NCBI GenBank assembly: GCA_050699815.1
Contig: JBOHFT010000034.1
Span: forward strand, 1-32,195
Length of the DNA: 32,195 nt
From: GCA-003244245 sp050699815
GTDB taxonomy: Bacteria; Actinomycetota; Actinomycetes; Mycobacteriales; Pseudonocardiaceae
Direction of reading: 5' to 3'
Shown here: positions 8,672 through 15,846 of the stretch, one piece after another
Position numbering within the stretch: the first letter of the stretch is position 1
Layout of the letters: each line of letters starts with the position of its first letter
Program-made: the position numbers and the translations under genes
Notes under the pieces: generated by a model
Seen by the model: the letters and a program-made list of their open reading frames with translations, nothing else
What the model was told of the DNA's origin: nothing
Databases searched by the model: none

Positions 8672-10012
8672 GTGGCACGAGCGTCCCAGGCACCTGCGCC
8701 GGATACCCCGCGTAGATCACCCGACACTTCGCCAAGGCTCCCGGGAGCGGTGCCTAACGGCCCAACTACCCAGCCTCCTCGCACTGTGGCCGGCGGAGAG
8801 GGTGCCGCGGAGGTCAAGTCGGTCTCCGAGTTATTGTTGCAAGTCTCTGAGTTGCTCGCCGAAGTCGCGCTCCGAGAGGCAACAAACGCCCGCAGCCTCC
8901 AGGCGAAGGGAATGCATCGAGAAGCACACGCATTGCTCACCGAGGCCGTCGACCGGCTGCGTGGAGGCCGGCCGCCGGAAGGCGGAGCGTCGGCCACCGG
9001 GCAGGACATTCACGAGCTTGTCGGTGGCCTACGGCAGATAGCGGACACACAGCGCGAGGATAAACTGACGGAACTCGACGAAGTGGTCGGCCAGGCCACC
9101 GCTTCAGCAACCTACGCAGGTGACCAGATATTGACTGAGCTCATCGATGAAGTACCGTCGGTCGTCAAACCCTTGTCGTCGCAGATCAAAACCCGCACCC
9201 TCATCAGCCGCAAGCAGCTGGAAGCAATATACGGCGATCTCAGCAAGCAGGCAGCCGAGCAACTGGCGAAGATATTCGAGCAACGTTTCGAAGAGCGAAT
9301 CACTCCCGATGCGTCAGCCGCGCTCCAGGCGATCTCAAAGCTTCCCCGCCAGTTCCAAGAGGCACTGGATAAACACTTCCTTGATACGGTGCCAGCCGCT
9401 TACCAAAGCCCACCGGCTACTTGGGCCGTTATTGCGCCGACACTCCAGCTAGAGGCGCGGTTGTCAACCGGGGGAGCACGCCTGGCCGACCTGGGCAAGA
9501 TCGAGCACGAGCTACTCATTCATGAGTTCAAAGCGGAGGTCACACGAATCACAGGAACGGTCGCGTTCAACAATGCATTCTGGGTACTGCAGTCCGCAGC
9601 GCTCAAGCTTCTCTGGGCGATGTTCCGCGACGACCCACTGGCCGCGATCTCGAAGGAGCGTCGAGTCAGGGTGGTAAAGCGGCGTCTCGTGACCGCCCTG
9701 CAGCACGCGCTTGGCAGCGACGACGTCCGATCAGAGGTCAGCGTCGCCTCACGCGGCATCGAGACCGAGCTCCGCCGACACTCAGCGGCGGTGCGCCACT
9801 GCTTGGAGGAGGAGACGGCGGACATCGTCCGCCAAGCCGATCAACGCCTGTCGACGGTCCATCAGGTGCTCGACAGAGCGGCAGTCCAGCTGGACTACAT
9901 CGCCACACGGTTCTCACCACCCGAGCCTGACCGCGTTCTGGATGCAGACTGCGCCAAACAGGGCACGAATAACAGCAGTCTGCATCCAGAACGCGGGCAA
10001 AAGAGGGGTTAG
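8672..10012 (+). CDS. Long helical protein, 3' part of the SEFIR gene
   Basis: A 446-residue, almost entirely helical protein with no membrane segment of clear strength. The first 50 residues are a Pro/Ala/Thr-rich linker. Residues 51-95 form helices rich in Glu, Leu and Ala. From residue 110 to 410 there are long amphipathic helices, ending in a charged coiled-coil-like stretch at about residues 330-405. The overall look recalls dynamin-type stalk domains but no GTPase motifs are present, so this likeness is only an impression. The same frame is open from 8510 without a start codon and joins the SEFIR frame, which argues for a single ancestral protein. A TTA Leu codon occurs at 8831-8833. 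The last residues (about 420-442) are encoded by the palindrome at 9931-9996, and the TAG stop overlaps the guaB3 stop. Confidence 0.7.
   Translation: MARASQAPAPDTPRRSPDTSPRLPGAVPNGPTTQPPRTVAGGEGAAEVKSVSELLLQVSELLAEVALREATNARSLQAKGMHREAHALLTEAVDRLRGGRPPEGGASATGQDIHELVGGLRQIADTQREDKLTELDEVVGQATASATYAGDQILTELIDEVPSVVKPLSSQIKTRTLISRKQLEAIYGDLSKQAAEQLAKIFEQRFEERITPDASAALQAISKLPRQFQEALDKHFLDTVPAAYQSPPATWAVIAPTLQLEARLSTGGARLADLGKIEHELLIHEFKAEVTRITGTVAFNNAFWVLQSAALKLLWAMFRDDPLAAISKERRVRVVKRRLVTALQHALGSDDVRSEVSVASRGIETELRRHSAAVRHCLEEETADIVRQADQRLSTVHQVLDRAAVQLDYIATRFSPPEPDRVLDADCAKQGTNNSSLHPERGQKRG
9931..9996. repeat. 22-bp palindrome with the CCGCGTTCTGGATGCAGA core (copy 1)
   Basis: Arms 9931-9952 and 9975-9996 are perfect reverse complements around a 22-base loop. 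The first 18 bases, CCGCGTTCTGGATGCAGA, recur exactly at 28893-28910. It sits between the convergent SEFIR-linked gene and guaB3 and can act as a terminator in both directions, but it also lies inside the 3' end of the SEFIR-linked reading frame. Confidence 0.8.
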
Positions 10013-11136
10013 GGGCGGATGGTGAGGCCTACTTTTTGGAATTCTTTGAGTTCTGAGTAGCCGGTTTTGGCTAGGGCGCGGCGCAGGGCGCCGAAGAGGT
10101 TCACCTCGCCGCTGGGGTCGCTGGAGGGGCCGAACAGCAGGGTGTCGATGCCGATCGAGCCCTGCGGCACGTCGATGACGTGGCTGCGCGGCAGCGACGG
10201 GTGTGCCGCGGCGGCGGTCCAGTACAACCCGTTGCCGGGCGCCTCGGCGGCGGCGGCCAGCGGTTCACCGAGCATCACCGCGTCCGCCCCGCAGGCGATC
10301 GCCTTGGCGATGTCGCCGCTGGTGCGCATCCCGCCGTCGGCGATCACGTGCACGTAACGCCCACCGGTCTCGTCCAGGTAGTCGCGCCGGGCGGCGGCGG
10401 CGTCGGCGACCGCGGTGGCCATCGGCACCCCGATGCCGAGCACGTCGCCGGTGGAGGTGCTCGCACCCGCCCCATGACCCACGATCACGCCGGCCGCCCC
10501 GGTGCGCATCAAGTGCATCGCGGTGCGGTAGTCGCTCACCCCACCGGCGATCACCGGGAGGTCCATCGACGCGATGAACTCCACCAGATTGAGCGGCTCG
10601 GCAGCGCGGGAGACATGCTCGGCCGAGACGATGGTGCCCTGCACGACGAGGATCTCGACGCCGGCCGCGAGCAGGTCGGGCGCGAGGGCGCGGGCGTGCT
10701 GCGGGCTGACCCGGGCGGCCACCGTCACGCCGGACTGGACTACCTGGCCGATCGCCGCACGGAGCAGGTCGGCCTGGATCGGGGCCGAGTGCCACTGCTG
10801 CAGCAGCCGCACCGCCGCCGCCTTGTCGGCCTCGTCCATCGCGGACGTGAGCCGGAACAGCAGTTTGTCGACGTTCGGGTGCCGCGCCCACAGCCCCTCG
10901 GCGTTGAGCACCCCCAGCCCGCCGAGCGCACCGATCCGGACCGCCATCGCCGGTGACACGATCGCGTCGGTGGGGTGGGTGACCAGCGGGATGCCGAAAC
11001 GGTAGGCGTCGATCTGCCAGGTGGTGGACACCTCCCGGGAGGAACGGGTGCGCCGCGAGGGCACGATCTCCACGTCATCGAAGCCGTAGGCCCGCCGCGC
11101 GGTGCGGCCCATGCCGATCTCCACCAGATCCCGCAT
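10009..11136 (-). CDS. guaB3: GuaB3 family IMP dehydrogenase-like protein
   Basis: A 375-residue TIM-barrel protein of the IMPDH/GMP reductase superfamily without CBS domains. Motifs include GGVSDYRTAMHLMRTGAAGVIVG and VIADGGM. In place of the GPGSICTT loop of true IMPDH, the sequence reads GHGAGASTSTGDVLGIG, so the catalytic Cys is missing. Cyanobacterial GuaB3 has been described as a GMP reductase; the actinobacterial role is not settled. Its ATG at 11136 is one base after the guaB stop, so the two genes form a guaB-guaB3 operon, as in mycobacteria and Streptomyces. Confidence 0.93.
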   Translation of the reverse strand: MRDLVEIGMGRTARRAYGFDDVEIVPSRRTRSSREVSTTWQIDAYRFGIPLVTHPTDAIVSPAMAVRIGALGGLGVLNAEGLWARHPNVDKLLFRLTSAMDEADKAAAVRLLQQWHSAPIQADLLRAAIGQVVQSGVTVAARVSPQHARALAPDLLAAGVEILVVQGTIVSAEHVSRAAEPLNLVEFIASMDLPVIAGGVSDYRTAMHLMRTGAAGVIVGHGAGASTSTGDVLGIGVPMATAVADAAAARRDYLDETGGRYVHVIADGGMRTSGDIAKAIACGADAVMLGEPLAAAAEAPGNGLYWTAAAAHPSLPRSHVIDVPQGSIGIDTLLFGPSSDPSGEVNLFGALRRALAKTGYSELKEFQKVGLTIRP

Positions 11137-11137
11137 C

Positions 11138-12649
11138 TCAGCGCACCGCGTAATTCGGGGCCTCCACCGTCATGGTGATGTCATGCGGGTGGCTCTCCTT
11201 GACTCCGGCCGCGGTGATCTGCACCAGCTGCGCGCCCTGCAACGCCGGGATCGTCGCGGCACCGGCGTAGCCCATCGCCGCTCGCAGGCCACCGACCAGC
11301 TGATGGGCCACCACCGACAGCGGCCCGCGGAAGGGAACCCGCCCCTCGATGCCCTCGGGCACCAGCTTGTCATCGGACAGCGCGTCATCGGCGAAGTAGC
11401 GGTCCCGGGAGTACGACCGCCCGGCACCGCGCGAGGCCATGGCGCCCACCGAGCCCATCCCGCGATAGGTCTTGTACTGCTTGCCATCGACCAGGATCAG
11501 GTCACCCGGCGCCTCGGCGGTGCCCCCGAGCAGGCTGCCCAGCATCACGCTGCTGGCCCCCGCGACGATGGCCTTGGCGATGTCCCCGGAGTACTGGATA
11601 CCGCCGTCGCCGATCACCGGGACACCCGCGGGGCGGCACGCCCGGTCCGCCTCGAAGATCGCGCTGATCTGTGGCACGCCCACCCCGGCCACGACCCGGG
11701 TGGTGCAGATCGAGCCCGGGCCCACCCCGACCTTGACCGCGTCCGCGCCGGCGTCGACCAGCGCCTGCGCCCCGGCCCGGGTGGCGACGTTGCCGCCGAT
11801 GACATCGACGGCGCTGCCCACCTCGGCCTTGAGCGTGCTGATCATCTCCAGCACCCCGCGGGAGTGCCCGTGCGCGGTGTCCACGACGAGCACGTCGACT
11901 CCCGCCTCGACCAGCAACGCAGCCCGCTGCTTGGCGTCCTCGCCGACCCCGATCGCGGCCCCCACCAGCAGCCGCCCGTCGGGATCCTTGGTCGCCAGCG
12001 GGTACCTCTCGGTCTTCACGAAGTCCTTGACTGTGATCAGGCCGCGCAGCCTGCCCTGCCCGTCGACGATCGGCAGCTTTTCGATCTTGTGGCGACGCAG
12101 CAGGCCCAGCGCCGCGTCCGCGGTGACCCCCACCTGCGCCGTGATCAGCGGCGGTGTGGTCATCACGTCGGCGACCCGCTTGTCGTAGTCGGCCTCAAAG
12201 CGCATGTCCCGGTTGGTGATGATGCCGACCAGCACCCCGTCGGAGTCGGTGACGGGCACGCCGGAGATCCGGTAGCGGGCGCACAGCGCGTCCACCTCGG
12301 CCAGGCTGTTCTCCGGCAGGCAGGTCACCGGGTCGGTCACCATGCCCGCCTCGGACCGCTTGACCAGCTCGACCTGCGCGGCCTGCGCGGCGGCCGGCAG
12401 GTTGCGGTGCAGCACCCCCATCCCGCCGTACCGGGCCATCGCGATGGCCATCCGCGCCTCGGTCACGGTGTCCATCGCTGAGGAGACCAGCGGCACCCGC
12501 AGGGTGATGTTGCGCGACAGCCTGGTCGACGTGTCAACCTCCGCGGGCACGACGTCGGATTCGGCGGGCAGCAGCAGCACATCATCGAAGGTCAGACCGA
12601 GCAGCGCGAACTTCGACGGGAAGTCGGGTGCGGTGAGCTCGCTGGTCAT
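11138..12649 (-). CDS. guaB: Inosine-5'-monophosphate dehydrogenase
   Basis: Oxidises IMP to XMP with NAD+, the committed step to GMP. It has 503 residues. The N-terminal part begins with LTFDDVLLLPAESDV; a pair of CBS domains lies between about residues 100 and 215; the catalytic loop GPGSICTTR has Cys315; the flap and YRGMGSVGAM segment follow. The start ATG at 12649 is preceded by AGGAAGG, somewhat far (about 13 bases). It is the first gene of the guaB-guaB3 pair and divergent from the DUF5319 gene. A possible -10, TACCAT on the minus strand near 12715, would give a leader of about 60 bases. Confidence 0.97.
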   Translation of the reverse strand: MTSELTAPDFPSKFALLGLTFDDVLLLPAESDVVPAEVDTSTRLSRNITLRVPLVSSAMDTVTEARMAIAMARYGGMGVLHRNLPAAAQAAQVELVKRSEAGMVTDPVTCLPENSLAEVDALCARYRISGVPVTDSDGVLVGIITNRDMRFEADYDKRVADVMTTPPLITAQVGVTADAALGLLRRHKIEKLPIVDGQGRLRGLITVKDFVKTERYPLATKDPDGRLLVGAAIGVGEDAKQRAALLVEAGVDVLVVDTAHGHSRGVLEMISTLKAEVGSAVDVIGGNVATRAGAQALVDAGADAVKVGVGPGSICTTRVVAGVGVPQISAIFEADRACRPAGVPVIGDGGIQYSGDIAKAIVAGASSVMLGSLLGGTAEAPGDLILVDGKQYKTYRGMGSVGAMASRGAGRSYSRDRYFADDALSDDKLVPEGIEGRVPFRGPLSVVAHQLVGGLRAAMGYAGAATIPALQGAQLVQITAAGVKESHPHDITMTVEAPNYAVR

Positions 12650-12740
12650 GCGCAGGGACGACCTTCCTGGCAGTGGGGACGGCTGGAGTCAGTCGGTAGT
12701 CAATTCATGGTATCCGGCACGGCACCATCCGCCGGGCGGG

Positions 12741-12746
12741 TACGGT
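12741..12746 (+). promoter_or_regulatory. Putative -10 box of a leaderless DUF5319 gene promoter
   Basis: TACGGT is followed by 7 bases and the GTG at 12754. No Shine-Dalgarno sequence precedes that GTG. The box also argues against the upstream in-frame GTG at 12745, which overlaps it. Confidence 0.4.
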
Positions 12747-12753
12747 GCCAGCC

Positions 12754-13146
12754 GTGGCGCACGACTCACTTCCCCCCGACCCGTTCGATGGTGACCCCGA
12801 GGACCCGGCTCTGGCGCTGGAGGCCTTGGATGACCCCGAGGACGACCTCAAGGATCCGCTCGACGACGAGGAACGGGCGGAGCTGCTCGCCGACCTGAGC
12901 GATCTGGCCGTCTATGAGGCTCTGCTGGCGCCTCGCGGCATACGCGGGATCGTGGTGGACTGCCCCGACTGCGCCGAGCAGCACTACCACAACTGGCACT
13001 TGCTGCGGGCAACGCTGCAGCAGCTGCTTGACACCGGCCGGATGCGCCCACACGAGCCCGCGTACGACCCGGACCCGGCTGGCTACGTGAGCTGGGAGTA
13101 CTGCCGTGGGTACGCCGATGCGGTCCTCACCGGAGACAGCGGCTGA
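12754..13146 (+). CDS. DUF5319 family protein (Rv3412-like)
   Basis: A 130-residue acidic soluble protein. The first 50 residues are rich in Asp, Glu and Pro; the C-terminal half has a conserved CPDCAEQHYHNWHLLRATL (Cys pair and His near residues 70-80) and WEYCRGYADAV near the end. The two CxxC cysteines and the nearby His suggest a metal site, which is an inference. The family is restricted to actinomycetes and has no known function. It always sits between guaB and the sigma-D region in relatives I recall. The start GTG 12754 was chosen from the leaderless box at 12741; GTG 12745 would add three residues. It is convergent with rsdA with a gap of 7 bases. Confidence 0.88.
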   Translation: MAHDSLPPDPFDGDPEDPALALEALDDPEDDLKDPLDDEERAELLADLSDLAVYEALLAPRGIRGIVVDCPDCAEQHYHNWHLLRATLQQLLDTGRMRPHEPAYDPDPAGYVSWEYCRGYADAVLTGDSG

Positions 13147-13153
13147 CCTGACA

Positions 13154-14080
13154 TCAGCTAGGCGGATCCTCGTGCTCCGAGGTGGGTGTGGGCAACGCGG
13201 TGGGCTCGGGCAACGCGGTGGGCTCAGGCGACGGGGTGGGCTCAGGCGACACAGTGGGCTCAGGCGACGGGGTGGGCTCAGGCGACACAGTGGGCGACGG
13301 AGTGGGCTCAGGTGACACCGTGGGCTCAGGTGACACCGTGGGCTCAGGTGACACCGTGGGCTTGGGCGACGGGGTGGGGGCCAAGGAGGGCGTTGAGGGC
13401 ACCCCGGGACTTGTTAACGAGCCGGAGTCCGGCGGCCTCGTCGACTCTTGCGGGGACGGGCTCCGCTTCCCGTCCAGCTTCTTCTTAAGGTCCTGGTGGC
13501 GGGCGGTGAGATCGGTGCGGCCCTCGGCCTCGCCGATCGCCGGGAGCCGCTGCTGGACCTGTTGCAGCTTTGTTTTGGCCTGCTCGGGCTTTCCCGCTCG
13601 AAACGCCGTCTCGGCCTCTTTGAGCCCGGTCCGGACGAAGTCGGCTGCCTCAGCTGAGCGGGAGTACTCGGGGTAGAGCACCTGGGTCACGCGCCACAAC
13701 TGGTCACCGGGTTGCGCGGCCTTGGCGGCCAGGCCCACCGAGGAGAAGGCGATCACCAGCACCGCCGCGGCAGCCGCGAACGTGCCGAACACGGGGTTAC
13801 GGCGGCGATCCGGCCGGCGCCCGGCAGTGATCACCGCCAAGGCGGTGTCGGTGTCCACCAGTACCCGGTTCGAGTCGGCATGGACCTCGCCGCGCCAGGC
13901 CGCCAGGAGGTTTGCCAACTCACCGTCGACGCCCTTCGGGGTGCGGTGGGCGGTGCGGTGGGCACTGCCAAGCATGTCCAGCAGCGCATCGTCGGCCTGG
14001 ACGGCAGCCAGATCAGCCGGCATCTCACGGGAATCCCCGTTGGGGTAGCCGGCGCGTGGGTCATTGTCGCGACCGGACAC
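13154..14080 (-). CDS. rsdA: Anti-sigma-D factor RsdA-like protein
   Basis: A 308-residue single-pass membrane protein. The cytoplasmic N-terminal part (about residues 1-95) should bind sigma-D; it includes MPADLAAVQADDALLDMLG. The membrane segment is at about residues 99-120 (GTFAAAAAVLVIAFSSVGLAA). The extracytoplasmic part has a helical region (residues 125-205) and then a Pro/Glu/Thr/Ser repeat tail to the C-terminus. The GTG start abuts the sigD stop codon with no gap (TGA then GTG), so the two are translated together, as expected for a sigma/anti-sigma pair. It corresponds to Rv3413c. Confidence 0.87.
   Translation of the reverse strand: MSGRDNDPRAGYPNGDSREMPADLAAVQADDALLDMLGSAHRTAHRTPKGVDGELANLLAAWRGEVHADSNRVLVDTDTALAVITAGRRPDRRRNPVFGTFAAAAAVLVIAFSSVGLAAKAAQPGDQLWRVTQVLYPEYSRSAEAADFVRTGLKEAETAFRAGKPEQAKTKLQQVQQRLPAIGEAEGRTDLTARHQDLKKKLDGKRSPSPQESTRPPDSGSLTSPGVPSTPSLAPTPSPKPTVSPEPTVSPEPTVSPEPTPSPTVSPEPTPSPEPTVSPEPTPSPEPTALPEPTALPTPTSEHEDPPS
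13182..13377 (-). repeat. Tandem 18-bp repeats coding for VSPEPT-type units
   Basis: The 3' end of rsdA is made of 18-base and related 12-base units (GTGGGCTCAGGCGAC and variants on the plus strand), coding for PEPTVSPEPT-like sequence. Copy number is likely to vary between strains. The tail probably spans the cell wall outside the membrane. Confidence 0.85.
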
Positions 14081-14653
14081 TCACAACACCCCCTCGGACG
14101 CCAATACGTTGCGCAGCCGGCTGAGCGCCCGGTGCTGCGCCACCCGGACCGCGCCGGGAGTCGACTGCACGGCCTCGGCGGTCTCCTCGGCCGAGAGCCC
14201 CACCACGACCCGCAGGACGAGAATCTCGCGCTGCTTGTCCGGCAGCGTCTCCAGCAGCTTGTTCATCCGCTCGGCCAGCTCACCCTGCATCGCCTGCTGC
14301 TCCGGGCCGTCGGCCGGTTCCGGGGAATCGGGGACCTCCGGGACCGGCTCGGTGCGATTTCGCGCCGAAGACCGGTGGGCGTCGGCCACCTTGTGCGATG
14401 CGATGCCGTACACAAAGGCAAGAAATGGCCGACCCCGGTCGCGGTAACTGGGCAGGGCGGTGAGCACCGCGAGACACACCTCCTGGGCTACGTCATCCGC
14501 CGAGGCGAACGTCTTCTCCTGGCCACCGACGCGGGCACGGCAGTACCGCACCACGAGGGGACGAATCCAGCGGAGCACACCCTCAATGGCATCTCGATCA
14601 CCATCGACTGCGGCACCGACAAGGACGTCGAGGTCGTCCCCCACTACTGTCAT
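14081..14653 (-). CDS. sigD: ECF RNA polymerase sigma factor SigD
   Basis: A 190-residue extracytoplasmic-function sigma factor close to M. tuberculosis SigD (Rv3414c). Region 2 contains VVRYCRARVG, SADDVAQEVCLAVLTALP and RPFLAFVYGIASHKVADAHR; region 4 contains LPDKQREILVLRVVVGLSAEETA and a helix-turn-helix ending TPGAVRVAQHRALSRL. Between them is a Pro/Glu-rich linker. I chose the ATG at 14653; the frame is open to 14737, but the sequence upstream of this Met does not look conserved. It is held by RsdA, encoded directly downstream. Confidence 0.94.
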   Translation of the reverse strand: MTVVGDDLDVLVGAAVDGDRDAIEGVLRWIRPLVVRYCRARVGGQEKTFASADDVAQEVCLAVLTALPSYRDRGRPFLAFVYGIASHKVADAHRSSARNRTEPVPEVPDSPEPADGPEQQAMQGELAERMNKLLETLPDKQREILVLRVVVGLSAEETAEAVQSTPGAVRVAQHRALSRLRNVLASEGVL

Positions 14654-14870
14654 CGCAGAATGCAGCCCTGCCGTTACGACATGGGACCGGCCAGGCTGCA
14701 TGCCGGCCGACGGTGACCATTCCGCTGTCCCGGTCATCCATACACCTTCCCGAGATCACGGCACCTCGGGCGCAACCGTAGTCGGCGACTGATCGACAGC
14801 GGTACGCGGTATCGCTGCGCCGTGCCCGGGGCGCTGTGCCCGGGACCCGTGCATGAGACCACAGAAAAGT

Positions 14871-14896
14871 GGGGGGGGGGGGGGGGNNNNNNNNNN
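14871..14896. other. Assembly gap: 16 G followed by 10 N
   Basis: A run of 16 G (14871-14886) meets 10 N (14887-14896). A terminal poly-G run beside a fixed-size N block is typical of a scaffold join with read artefacts, so the real distance and content are unknown. The flanks (14738-14870 and 14897-14927) hold no gene; a GTGCCCGGG direct repeat near 14822-14845 can form a 6-bp hairpin. The gap lies where relatives carry whiB-family genes near sigD. Confidence 0.9.
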
Positions 14897-14927
14897 GCGA
14901 TGCCACCGGCCCCACGTGCACGGGCGT

Positions 14928-15524
14928 TCAGGCGACCAGACCGCGCCGGAAGCCGTGCGCGACAGCCTGAGCCCGATCCCGCACGCCAAGCTTGCGGAAC
15001 AGCCTCCGGGCGTGCGTTTTGACCGTGTCTTCGGACAGGTACAGTTCACGCCCGATCTGCCCGTTGCTCTTGCCCTGGCTCATCCCGCGCAGCACCTGCA
15101 ACTCTCGCTCAGTGAGCTGCACGCCAGGGTCGGACGGGGGTCGCGGGGCCGGCACCGACGTGCTGGCCAGCGTGTGCGCCAGCGCCGCGACGAGTTCCGG
15201 GCGCGATGCGTCCCAGCGCAGATAGCCTCGTGCGCCGCCAGCGATCGCCGCAGCGATGCTGCCCGCGTCGTCCGGCGCACCGAACACGATCACGTTGGCC
15301 TGGGGATGCGCCGACACCAGCCGACGGGTGGCCTCCACCCCGGTGGGTACCGCGCGCTGGGTCCCTACCAGGACGACGTCCACCGGCTGCCGAGAATATC
15401 GAGCCAGCAGCTCATCGCCGTGTGCCACGCAGTCGATCCGGGCGACGCCCGGGACCGCGGACATCACCCGGGTGAGTCCCTCGCGGACGCTTCGCCGGTC
15501 GTCGCAGATGAGAACTGCGGTCAC
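14928..15524 (-). CDS. bldM: BldM-like orphan response regulator (LuxR-type DNA-binding)
   Basis: A 198-residue protein with an N-terminal receiver-like domain (1-120) and a C-terminal LuxR helix-turn-helix (137-198). The C-terminus, with LTERELQVLRGMSQGKSN and LYLSEDTVKTHARRLFRKLG, matches BldM of Streptomyces as I remember it. The acidic pair Asp8-Asp9 is kept, but the phosphorylation site is Gly54 (VVLVG) and the usual Lys is replaced (GYLRWD), so it cannot be a normal phosphorylated regulator. In Streptomyces, BldM controls development and works without phosphorylation. The GTG start follows AAAGGAG. Its place near sigD and groEL1 matches the Streptomyces bldM region. Confidence 0.8.
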   Translation of the reverse strand: MTAVLICDDRRSVREGLTRVMSAVPGVARIDCVAHGDELLARYSRQPVDVVLVGTQRAVPTGVEATRRLVSAHPQANVIVFGAPDDAGSIAAAIAGGARGYLRWDASRPELVAALAHTLASTSVPAPRPPSDPGVQLTERELQVLRGMSQGKSNGQIGRELYLSEDTVKTHARRLFRKLGVRDRAQAVAHGFRRGLVA

Positions 15525-15803
15525 GGGAGGGCTCCTTTCCTGCAGCCAAGTGATGTGCCCACCTCCCTATCGGTCGCGCGGGGCCGGAACTTGACACGAT
15601 CTGATGGATTCCCATCAAGAGCCGGAGCGCACGCTCCGACGGTGTCATCACCGCTCGGAGCAACACTTACTCTACCGAGTGTGAACGGATCACGGCAGTA
15701 CCGCGAACACGGATGATTCGGACATCGAGGCTACCCCGAATGCCGCAACGACGCCCTCACACCCCGCCAGCACAGGTACGAGGGCCGTCGCTGCATACGG
15801 CGT
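15525..15803. other. Intergenic region between the BldM-like gene and groEL1
   Basis: About 320 bases in total separate the BldM-like start from the groEL1 stop. I see no credible gene on either strand; in particular there is no Cys pattern of a WhiB protein. The right part should hold the promoter of the BldM-like gene, which reads away from groEL1 in the minus direction, but no clear boxes were found. The palindrome TCACCCGGGTGA at 15460-15475 is inside the BldM-like coding region. Confidence 0.5.
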
Positions 15804-15837
15804 CACTCCGGTTACACCGGCGGTGCACGCCGGAGTG
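15804..15837 (-). terminator. groEL1 terminator hairpin
   Basis: An 8-bp stem, CACTCCGG and CCGGAGTG, with an 18-base loop, 10 bases past the groEL1 stop codon on the minus strand. No U-tract. Confidence 0.55.
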
Positions 15838-15846
15838 CCGGGTGGC

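Noticed and set aside
15460..15475. TCACCCGGGTGA palindrome as a BldM autoregulatory site
   Set aside because: The known BldM site as I recall has extra bases between the half-sites, and this one lies inside the coding sequence, near its 5' end. Probably a chance result of codons.
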